Shown piece by piece: positions 1 through 6,299 of a DNA stretch of 45,597 nucleotides. The stretch is from Sphaerospermopsis kisseleviana NIES-73 (lineage in GTDB: Bacteria; Cyanobacteriota; Cyanobacteriia; Cyanobacteriales; Nostocaceae). Position 1 is the first letter of the stretch. Each line of letters begins with the position of its first letter. Where the stretch lies: the NCBI RefSeq assembly GCF_002368075.1, contig NZ_AP018314.1, positions 917,977 through 963,573 of the forward strand, written 5' to 3'. The notes beneath the pieces are model-generated. The model searched no databases. It was not told the origin of the DNA and saw only the letters and a program-made list of their open reading frames with translations. The translations under genes and the position numbers were made by a program.

Positions 1-6
1 TGACTG

Positions 7-723
7 TTAAAAAAATGCGATTACCGCAGCCGGAGAACCTGAACCACCACGTAACCTGAGAATACCAATTACTAGGGTAGCGCCTTGGGGTGGCAGTTGA
101 TCTAAGTTGGTGAGGTTTTCTAGGACAATCCGTGGTTTTGCTAGTATCAAACTATTAGTGGTAAAATTATTATCTTGCCCTGAGTCTACACCGTGGGTAT
201 CAATTCCCACCCCGGCAATTTTTCTTTCAGTAATTAAAAACTCGGTGGCTTTACCGCTAAACCCTGGAAAGTGCATATTTCCATCTGTATCCTGGTTGAA
301 GAAGGCGTTTTTATCTAGCCATTTATGTTGCCAACCCGTATAAAGTAACACTATATAACCGGGTTTAATAGTGCCAAATTCTGCTTCCCATGTCAAAATG
401 TCAGCTACAGTTAAAAGATAATCAGGGTTTTCTGTTGCTTGTTGACAGATATCTATAACTACCGCAGGTACTACAAGAGACTGGGCGGAATATTCATCAA
501 TGCTGATACCGTCACCGTGAAAACTATTAGGGGCATTGATATGAGTAGCACTATGTTCACCCATAGAAAACCGTCGCAGATAATAGCCATCGTCTTGTAG
601 TTCGGCTACAGTGGTAAATTTGACGGGAGGATCACCAGGCCATTGTGGTATACCTGTGTCAATTATATGACTCAGGTGGATAACACGGGAATAGGTGATA
701 TTGTTTGGCTGTTGGGGTTGTAT
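7..723 (-). CDS. Cyclase-family (kynurenine formamidase-like) metal hydrolase with no standard start codon
   Basis: The protein belongs to the cyclase family (Pfam Cyclase), metal-dependent hydrolases that often act on amides or lactones; the substrate here is unknown. The first ATG is at 564, but the open frame continues upstream to a stop at 754-756 and encodes the conserved family N-terminus, including VIHLSHIIDTGIPQWPGDPP. The metal-binding motif follows as GEHSATHINAPNSF, and the C-terminus is intact. There is no in-frame ATG, GTG or TTG between 565 and 753. The best position is ATA at 721-723, about eight bases after AGAGGA, which would give 238 residues, a normal family length. An ATT at 727-729 is too close to that Shine-Dalgarno sequence. 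The family call is firm. Whether the gene is expressed from ATA or has lost its start is open. Confidence 0.8.
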   Translation of the reverse strand: MQPQQPNNITYSRVIHLSHIIDTGIPQWPGDPPVKFTTVAELQDDGYYLRRFSMGEHSATHINAPNSFHGDGISIDEYSAQSLVVPAVVIDICQQATENPDYLLTVADILTWEAEFGTIKPGYIVLLYTGWQHKWLDKNAFFNQDTDGNMHFPGFSGKATEFLITERKIAGVGIDTHGVDSGQDNNFTTNSLILAKPRIVLENLTNLDQLPPQGATLVIGILRLRGGSGSPAAVIAFF

Positions 724-910
724 AGTAATATTCCTCTGTGATTCGGCTATTATTTATCATAAATAATCCCCCAATTCCTGTAAATACCAGGTCGGTTGGG
801 GGTTAATTACAAGTTTAAAATGTTGCAGCAAAAAGTGAATTTAACCTTAGTGAACACCTAAAAGGTTAATGTTGTGCAAACATAAGATTAAGTTTAGGTA
901 AATTGTCAGA

Positions 911-937
911 ATTGGTGATTGGTGATTGGTGATTGGG
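911..937. repeat. Heptamer tandem repeat (GGTGATT)n
   Basis: Nearly four copies of a GGTGATT unit run from 911 to 937. The tract sits exactly where the remnant DUF4365 gene begins, so it marks the deletion or rearrangement breakpoint. Similar heptamer tracts recur throughout the window and are typical of Nostocales. Confidence 0.8.
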
Positions 938-1123
938 ATTTATCAGGATGATTCAGAAACAGAACTGTGTTTACGTCGCTGTGCTTACTGGGTTTCATTA
1001 CGTGAACAACCCCAAACACAAAACACCGAAACCCTTACTGTTTATATACCCCGCAAAAATGTATTTACAGTTGATGCTTTAAAAAATTTAATGCAAACAA
1101 TCCAAACAGGAGGGACTTTATGA
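926..1123 (+). pseudogene. 3' remnant of a DUF4365-domain gene
   Basis: The 65-residue frame matches, from memory, only the C-terminal end of cyanobacterial DUF4365 proteins: the E-x-CLRRCAYWVSLR stretch, then Q-x-x-N-T-x-T-x-TVYIPR, and a terminal helix ending in a QTGG-type tail. Full-length proteins are about 150-200 residues, so the 5' two thirds is missing. The only possible start, TTG at 926, lies inside the heptamer repeat, so this is best read as a truncated gene. Its stop overlaps the start of the next gene by four bases (ATGA at 1120-1123), which suggests the two once formed a coupled pair. No function can be expected from the stump. Confidence 0.6.
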
Positions 1124-1659
1124 AAGCAATTATTAATGATGTAGAAATTCTCAATCATTTACAACCTCAACAAATAGATAAATATTTAAAATCTAAAGGT
1201 TGGCATGAACAAAGTGTTATTCCTAATAAAGTTTCTATTTGGATACAGGATAACTATTCAGAGAATAAACTCAAAATTCAATTACCTGTAGACCAAAACT
1301 TTGATGATTATTCCCAGCGTATATATGATGTAATTGAAACCTTATCAAAAGCCGAAAACCGCTCACAATTCGATATTTTAGGTGAAATTATTACTGATGC
1401 ACCTAATTTAACTATTCAAGCTGTGGTTAGTCAGATTCAAACACCAAACACCACAGAATTAAAAGGAGAAATTCAATTATTTGGCGTGGTATTTGATAAA
1501 CTGCGGCAAATCAAAACTATACTGGAAAATCATGATTATATTTTAGCTATTAAAGCCTATCAAGAACGTTTACCAATTCGTTGTACAGGCGATTTGTTTA
1601 AGGAAAATGACCAGTTTATTTTACAAAATCCCCACAATTTTCAAATTGATAATATTTGA
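1120..1659 (+). CDS. Hypothetical protein translationally coupled to the DUF4365 remnant
   Basis: I do not recognise this 179-residue protein. It starts at an ATG overlapping the upstream stop (ATGA), with a strong AGGAGGGAC Shine-Dalgarno sequence at 1109-1117. It is hydrophilic, has no signal peptide or membrane segment, and alternates predicted helices and strands. The middle part (about residues 95-120, TIQAVVSQIQTPNTTELKGE) looks beta-rich, and the rest reads as one or two small alpha/beta domains. The tight coupling to a DUF4365 relic suggests a former two-gene operon whose first member has decayed. The frame is intact and the ribosome binding site is good, so it is probably a real gene. 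Confidence 0.6.
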   Translation: MKAIINDVEILNHLQPQQIDKYLKSKGWHEQSVIPNKVSIWIQDNYSENKLKIQLPVDQNFDDYSQRIYDVIETLSKAENRSQFDILGEIITDAPNLTIQAVVSQIQTPNTTELKGEIQLFGVVFDKLRQIKTILENHDYILAIKAYQERLPIRCTGDLFKENDQFILQNPHNFQIDNI

Positions 1660-1788
1660 ATGCTTAGATAGGGTTTAGGTAGAGATATTGATGGGTTTTT
1701 GGTACTGAGGAAGAAAATTTTTAAGAAATGATAAGTAAAGGTTGAAAATCTAGGTTGAATATGTTAAATTACTGGAAATGGTAAAAAT

Positions 1789-1939
1789 ATTTCGACACCA
1801 CAAGCCCGAACCTTGAAAACCGCATAACTTCGTTGACTGGTGTGGATCGTTTACAGGATCAGCGTTTCCGGTTTTACAATGCCTTACTTATTGAGAATTT
1901 TTTGGCACTTATTGAGAATCAAAAAAGTGGTGTCGAAAT
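1789..1939. repeat. 151-bp segment bounded by a perfect 13-bp inverted repeat
   Basis: ATTTCGACACCAC at 1789-1801 is matched by its exact reverse complement GTGGTGTCGAAAT at 1927-1939. The interior has no coding frame and carries a direct repeat of CTTATTGAGAAT (around 1887-1898 and 1908-1919). The size and ends fit a miniature inverted-repeat element, but its right half is also the upstream part of the CRISPR leader, so the symmetry may belong to leader architecture. No clear target-site duplication is visible. Confidence 0.45.
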
Positions 1940-1983
1940 GGGGATCTGAAACCCTTGCTCTGTAAGGCTTCCAAAAGTGAACT
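1880..1983 (+). promoter_or_regulatory. Probable CRISPR leader
   Basis: The stretch directly upstream of the first repeat is AT-rich and non-coding. It contains a degenerate repeat-like end (GGGGATCTGAAAC, 1940-1952) followed by about 31 bases before repeat 1. Position, composition and repeat polarity (repeats ending in GGAAAC) place the leader on this side, so transcription would run on the plus strand. This is inferred from position; no leader consensus was tested. Confidence 0.45.
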
Positions 1984-2175
1984 CTTTCCAAATCAACTTC
2001 CCCGCAAGGGGATGGAAACTTTAATTTGTAACCAGAGGGGATCTGGGTATTCAAGCTTTCCAAATCAACTTCCCCGCAAGGGGATGGAAACTCATTTATT
2101 TTCTTATCCATCTCTGGCGCTTTCTCAACGCCAAGAATGCTTTCCAAATCAACTTCCCCGCAAGGGGATGGAAAA
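1984..2175 (+). CRISPR. Minimal CRISPR array: three 36-bp repeats, two spacers, no cas genes in the window
   Basis: Three copies of a 36-bp repeat lie at 1984-2019, 2056-2091 and 2140-2175. Each begins CTTTCCAAATCAAC and ends with TCCCCGCAAGGGGATGGAAA plus C. The core TCCCC-GCAA-GGGGA forms a five-base-pair hairpin with a GNRA-type loop. The third copy ends in A instead of C, as expected for a decaying terminal repeat. Spacers are 36 bp (2020-2055) and 48 bp (2092-2139); the second is unusually long and holds its own TGGCG/CGCCA inverted repeat. No cas gene occurs in the window, so any activity depends on cas genes elsewhere. Confidence 0.9.
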
Positions 2176-2227
2176 AGTGCTAAACTACCTAGTATTACAA
2201 TCGAAAAATGCTAAGATTAAGAGTAGC

Positions 2228-2581
2228 CTAGTTCAACCTAACTTCAACACTATGACTAATATTAATATCACTGTACCTGAAGCCCTAAAAAGTTTTATTG
2301 ATGAAGAAATTGCCGCAGGTAATTATAATTCAGCGAGTGAATATTTACAACAGTTAATCATTCAAGAAGCAAGACGGAAAAATAAAGGAAATTTAGAAGA
2401 TTTTGGAATAAAGTATCAAGAATTGGAAAGTGCTTTAGATGAATTAGCTGATGATTTTGCAGCGTGTGTTGGTGCAAACGCACCTATTTTATCTGATTAT
2501 GCTGTTAGTCGTGAAAGTATTTATGAAGACCATTATTAAAAATAGAAAATGGAATATTTAGTAGAACCTAAATTCAACACT
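2228..2581. repeat. Imperfect 24-bp direct repeats flanking the ParD-like gene
   Basis: Bases 2228-2251 and 2558-2581 match at 20 of 24 positions, sharing AACCTAA and TTCAACACT blocks. The first copy ends at the ParD start codon and the second begins 19 bases after its stop. The second copy lies in a mini-frame (2549-2602, 17 codons) encoding LVEPKFNTF, which resembles LVQPNFNT readable across the first copy. This looks like a duplicated gene start left by insertion or recombination around the antitoxin gene. Confidence 0.5.
2252..2539 (+). CDS. ParD-like ribbon-helix-helix antitoxin with atypical C-terminus
   Basis: The 95-residue product starts at ATG 2252, 76 bases after the last CRISPR repeat. 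Residues 1-40 match the ParD/CopG ribbon-helix-helix fold: a short DNA-binding strand (INITVPEALKSFIDEEIAAG) and then the ParD hallmark NYNSASEYLQQLI. ParD proteins bind their operator as dimers and neutralise a ParE toxin through the C-terminus. Here the C-terminal half ends in SDYAVSRESIYEDHY, which does not resemble the usual ParE-binding tail and looks more like the tail of another small cyanobacterial antitoxin. No ParE frame follows. It may be a solitary or chimeric antitoxin. The fold call is good, but the partner is unknown. Confidence 0.65.
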   Translation: MTNINITVPEALKSFIDEEIAAGNYNSASEYLQQLIIQEARRKNKGNLEDFGIKYQELESALDELADDFAACVGANAPILSDYAVSRESIYEDHY

Positions 2582-2664
2582 TTCATAAATTTTACTCCTT
2601 AATTTTAAAGACTATTACAAAAATAAAAACATCCCACTGATCTTCCTTCGCGTGAAATAACAAA

Positions 2665-3060
2665 CTAATCACAAGGATTTTTTACATCACACTGAGTTAG
2701 CATCTTTGCTCTTTTAACAAACTTTTCATCAAATGTATAAAACTGAGAACAGTTTTGACTATTAGCTAAATGAAAAGCATCAGCAAAATCTAAACCATTT
2801 TCATGCCATTCAATTACTTGAGCAATTAAAATAGGATTATTTAGGTAAATATTAGGTAAACCAAACAAATTTCTCAAAGCCTTACATATATCATGAGGTT
2901 TAAACTTATATCTAAACCTTAACACCCATTCCGTTTCCAAGATGACTGTATCTGCAATAAAAACATCATGATTTTGTAATATCTCTCTACTTTTTTGAAA
3001 CTGTAATTCATCATCTTGAGTTAAAAATCTGACAATTATATTTGTATCAATCGCAATCAT
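2665..3060 (-). CDS. vapC: VapC-type PIN-domain toxin
   Basis: This 131-residue PIN-domain protein is a predicted Mg2+-dependent RNase toxin. The acidic residues that define the active site are visible: D5 in MIAIDTN, E42/E44 in LETEW, D91/D94 in DFADAFH, and D111 near the end (YTFDEKF). I chose ATG 3060 because the PIN fold begins there; an upstream ATG at 3129 would add residues unrelated to the family. The start overlaps the 3' end of the upstream antitoxin by 14 bases, the usual coupled order of antitoxin first, toxin second. The domain is full length with no visible lesion, so the pair may be active. Confidence 0.85.
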   Translation of the reverse strand: MIAIDTNIIVRFLTQDDELQFQKSREILQNHDVFIADTVILETEWVLRFRYKFKPHDICKALRNLFGLPNIYLNNPILIAQVIEWHENGLDFADAFHLANSQNCSQFYTFDEKFVKRAKMLTQCDVKNPCD

Positions 3061-3310
3061 GCCACATTTCCTCAACACCTTGACGAATAGCATCTTCCAT
3101 ATCTTCCAGGGTTGCAGGTTCACCATCATATTTTAAACAACCTGCTACATCCTCCAACTTAGTTACTGGAAAAGGCTTTTTAGGTTGTAATAAAATCCCA
3201 TTACCCATATCAATAATAATAAATTCCTGACCTGCATTCCAATGATGCGCTTCTCGTAAAGATTGGGGAATAATGACCTCTCCTTGAGGAGACAATTTGG
3301 TAATTTCCAT
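3047..3310 (-). CDS. vapB: AbrB/SpoVT-type VapB antitoxin
   Basis: This 87-residue protein begins with the swapped-hairpin AbrB DNA-binding domain (MEITKLSPQGEVIIPQSLRE) and continues KPFPVTKLEDVAGCLKYDG, a linker and toxin-binding tail commonly seen in cyanobacterial VapB proteins. It should bind and inhibit the PIN toxin encoded just downstream and repress its own promoter. ATG 3310 is preferred over an upstream start at 3337, whose extra nine residues are not family-like. Upstream (3311-3601) there is no gene. That divergent spacer between this operon and the GTPase gene is AT-rich, with one short hairpin near 3453-3470. Confidence 0.85.
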   Translation of the reverse strand: MEITKLSPQGEVIIPQSLREAHHWNAGQEFIIIDMGNGILLQPKKPFPVTKLEDVAGCLKYDGEPATLEDMEDAIRQGVEEMWHDCD

Positions 3311-3601
3311 AATGTCTAAACAATAAAACCATAACACTAATTATAACACATAAATAAATAGCAAAAACCCATAAAATTGGTATCAGTTATCCATTTTAAT
3401 CAGCAAAACAAATACACTCGTTTTGTACAGGTTTAGCACTGATAAACTCCTACGAGAAATGCGATTTTCTCAGATACATATTTGAGGTTTTATTTCCATT
3501 AAGTTCTAACTACTCTCCCAGTCACCTATCACATATCATTTGTAACCTTGTTGCATCAGTAGTGGAGGTTTTCATTTTTTGTGTTATAACCCACTCAGAA
3601 A

Positions 3602-6184
3602 ATGAATTTAGACAGTAACGATTATATGGAACTAGACAAATTAACCAGGTTTAAAGAGTACGGTGAGTTTATCCTCCGCAAAATTGACTCTGTACCCCAA
3701 CGCCCCTCCCAACAAGAAGATTGGGTCCCTACTAGCCTGGATGACTGTCTGGTGCGCTTGCGAGAAGCTGCACAGAAGACTGTGGAAATGGCCACTTCAC
3801 CTGTGAAAATTGGTGTGATGGGTGAGTTTAGCAGTGGTAAAAGTTTACTGTTAGGAAGTTTAATTGGTTTTGCGGATGCTTTACCTGTAAGTGAAAACCC
3901 GACGACGGGAAATGTGACTGCTATTCATATTAAACCACAAGAAGGTTTTGCTACAACAAAAATAGATAATTACACCGTTGAGTATTTATCTCATGAAGGG
4001 GTAAATGAGTGTTTACACTTCATGTTATCAGAAGCAAACCGTCGGGCTGTGGCTGCTGGTTTACCACCTTTACAAGTTGCTAAAATTAAAACTGGTAAAG
4101 ATATTTCTCTTTGGTGTGAGGAAGCTTGGAAGAGTTCCAATAATTTAGAATTACGCTATTTATTGCGTGAGTTAGTATTATTTTTGCGGGCTTATCAAGC
4201 TTATGGTGAGGCTTTGTGTGGTAAGCATTATCATATTGATGCAGCAACGGCAAAGGAAGGTTTACAATTAATTGATTTGCCGATGGCGATTCAAACTTTG
4301 AGATTTGATGATTTACCGCCGGCACATATTCGTTTACCGAATGCACCCCAAGTTCTGCAAACTCAATTATTACAAAATAGTTTTTACCTGATTCGTAGAG
4401 TTGATATTGAGGTCAAAATATCTAGAGAAATTTGGGATTTAACCGGGGCGGAAGAATTTGTTTTGCTAGATTTTCCCGGTTTAGGTGCGGCTAATTCTGG
4501 TGCAAGAGATACTTTTTTATCATTGCGAGAATTGACACAGGTGCAGACAATTTTAGTGTTATTAAATGGTAAATCACCGGGAAGCGATCGCGCTAATAAA
4601 ATATTTACCATGATGCAGCAACAACGCCCCGGGCAAGATTTAAAAGATTTAATTCTGGTTGGTGTGGGACGTTTTGATCAATTACCTTTAGAAAGTGAAG
4701 GTGGAGAAAGAATTTTAGATTTTTTAATTGAAGATCATCCTAATTCCCAACCTTTACAAACAGAGGTAGTTTTTCAAAAATTAAAAGTTCTGCAAACTAT
4801 TATTGATGGTGCAGAAGCTTTTACTACTCAAAAAGAACGCATTGTTTTATTATCGCCCTTGTTAGGTTTATCAGAATTAGCCAAACGTTCTACCAAAGTC
4901 AAAGCTGGTTCAGAAGAATTTTTAGCTAATTTAGATTATCCTGATTATTTGGAACGTTCCAAGAAATTACAAGAAAAATGGGGTAAACTCAGCGATAAAC
5001 TTTTAGAAAGTGAACCTCGTAATTCTCTAGGTAAACAGTTAGGTTATTTTGCCCAAGATGGGGGTGTTAGTAAACTGCGGGACTTGATTCAAAATCATGT
5101 AGCTACTCATGGTTTAAAACAATTATATGAGGATACTCGCAGGGCGGCAGATGTGATTCATCAACAACAAGAACAACTGAAATATATCCTGGCAGAAATT
5201 CATGAACAAGGTATACCTACAGCAGATAGTCCAGATTTAATGGAGTTACGTTTGGCAATTGAAAGTTTAGATAAAACCTACAGAAGCTTTCAAAAAGACT
5301 TGGGTAAAGAACCACTCAAAGATAGACGGGGAGTGGTGGTTAGTGATGTGATCAAAGATGAATTAACCTATAGGATTCTCAATTGGAGTCAGTGGACATT
5401 GTTATTTAATAAATGCCAAAATGGCACAATTACCTTAGCAGAGTCTAAAGGTGCGGCGGGTAAATTATTTGAACGGGGAAATAGAGTAAATAATTCTATT
5501 CCTAGCAAAAGTGATGATTTTTATCCAGAGTTTGAAAAAAGCGTTAAAGAACTAGAAGAATTTGCCAGCGATCGCATTCGTCAAGCTGTAGTAGACTTGT
5601 TGAATAAATTAGCCCATCAAGTAGTATTAGAACGGGAGAAAATTCAAACAATTCTTAATCCAGAGATGGAAGAATTGATAGAAGATAACTTTGGAGTTGA
5701 AGCCGCAGATTTATTTTATAAACTGTTGTTAGGATGTGATCCAAATCAGTGGAAAGAAGCAATTGTTGGAGAAATTAATAATCAAGATAAATCCATTTCT
5801 CCTGATATGATGTTTCCCCTAGCGCGACGGGATGAAAAACACAGTATTGGACAAATATTTGATTGGTCTCCTGAAAGAAATCAAACCTCATCTCGCAATG
5901 CAAATCATCAACTTTTTGTATTAAGATTGCGGGATGAAATTACAGCTAGTGCTAGTTTACATCTCGTGCAATATGTGAGTGAAGTTAATCAACAAGTAAA
6001 TGCAGAATTAGAAGGAATTTTAGATCAAATAATTCCCAGTTTGCAAAACCTGTCTAAAAAAGATGAACTACTCAGATATATTGCTGCTGGAGACTCAACC
6101 CCAGAATTAGCAATTCCCACTTGGTTAGAAATTCTTGCGGATATTGCATCAATTAATGAGAGTGATATTTATGAGTATATTTAG
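3602..6184 (+). CDS. Dynamin-like large GTPase
   Basis: This 860-residue protein carries a dynamin-type G domain. It has a P-loop GEFSSGKS at 74-81, a switch-I threonine in PTTGNVT (100-106), the G3 motif DFPG at 290-293 within LLDFPGLGAANSGARD, and a G4-like GRFDQ at about 356-360. A long insertion of roughly 170 residues separates G1/G2 from G3. The rest (about 430-860) is almost entirely helical, with likely coiled coils, as in stalk regions of bacterial dynamin-like proteins. There is no transmembrane segment or signal peptide, so it is cytosolic or peripheral. It lies upstream of, and on the same strand as, an Hsp70-like ATPase gene after a 115-bp gap. HIP1 octamers at 4584 and near 5570 indicate long residence in cyanobacteria. 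The G domain is certain; the cellular role is unknown. Confidence 0.85.
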   Translation: MNLDSNDYMELDKLTRFKEYGEFILRKIDSVPQRPSQQEDWVPTSLDDCLVRLREAAQKTVEMATSPVKIGVMGEFSSGKSLLLGSLIGFADALPVSENPTTGNVTAIHIKPQEGFATTKIDNYTVEYLSHEGVNECLHFMLSEANRRAVAAGLPPLQVAKIKTGKDISLWCEEAWKSSNNLELRYLLRELVLFLRAYQAYGEALCGKHYHIDAATAKEGLQLIDLPMAIQTLRFDDLPPAHIRLPNAPQVLQTQLLQNSFYLIRRVDIEVKISREIWDLTGAEEFVLLDFPGLGAANSGARDTFLSLRELTQVQTILVLLNGKSPGSDRANKIFTMMQQQRPGQDLKDLILVGVGRFDQLPLESEGGERILDFLIEDHPNSQPLQTEVVFQKLKVLQTIIDGAEAFTTQKERIVLLSPLLGLSELAKRSTKVKAGSEEFLANLDYPDYLERSKKLQEKWGKLSDKLLESEPRNSLGKQLGYFAQDGGVSKLRDLIQNHVATHGLKQLYEDTRRAADVIHQQQEQLKYILAEIHEQGIPTADSPDLMELRLAIESLDKTYRSFQKDLGKEPLKDRRGVVVSDVIKDELTYRILNWSQWTLLFNKCQNGTITLAESKGAAGKLFERGNRVNNSIPSKSDDFYPEFEKSVKELEEFASDRIRQAVVDLLNKLAHQVVLEREKIQTILNPEMEELIEDNFGVEAADLFYKLLLGCDPNQWKEAIVGEINNQDKSISPDMMFPLARRDEKHSIGQIFDWSPERNQTSSRNANHQLFVLRLRDEITASASLHLVQYVSEVNQQVNAELEGILDQIIPSLQNLSKKDELLRYIAAGDSTPELAIPTWLEILADIASINESDIYEYI

Positions 6185-6188
6185 CTGA

Positions 6189-6292
6189 AGAAGGGAACAG
6201 GGAATAGGGAATAGGGAACAGGGAAGAGGTATTAGTATTAGGCTGTTTTCTGCATCTACCAAAATCCAAAATCCAAAATCCAAAATCTAAAA
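6189..6292. repeat. Short tandem repeats between the GTPase and Hsp70-like genes
   Basis: Two tracts fill most of this 115-bp gap: GGGAATA/GGGAACA heptamers (about 6193-6233) and an AAAATCC heptamer array (about 6260-6290). No terminator hairpin or new promoter is evident, so read-through from the GTPase gene is plausible. Confidence 0.75.
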
Positions 6293-6299
6293 TTCATTT

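Noticed and set aside
1801-1880. Possible tRNA-like region upstream of the CRISPR leader
   Set aside because: No TTCGA-type T-loop or acceptor stem could be formed; no tRNA gene was seen anywhere in the window.
1884-2147. Minus-strand frame through the CRISPR array (87 codons)
   Set aside because: It encodes the CRISPR repeat three times over and has no independent protein character.
1955-2251. Upstream extension of the ParD-like frame through the CRISPR repeats
   Set aside because: The frame is open by chance across the array; the ribbon-helix-helix domain begins at the ATG at 2252.
2549-2602. 17-codon mini-ORF after the ParD-like gene as a toxin
   Set aside because: Too short for any known toxin; better explained as a duplicated gene start in the flanking direct repeat.
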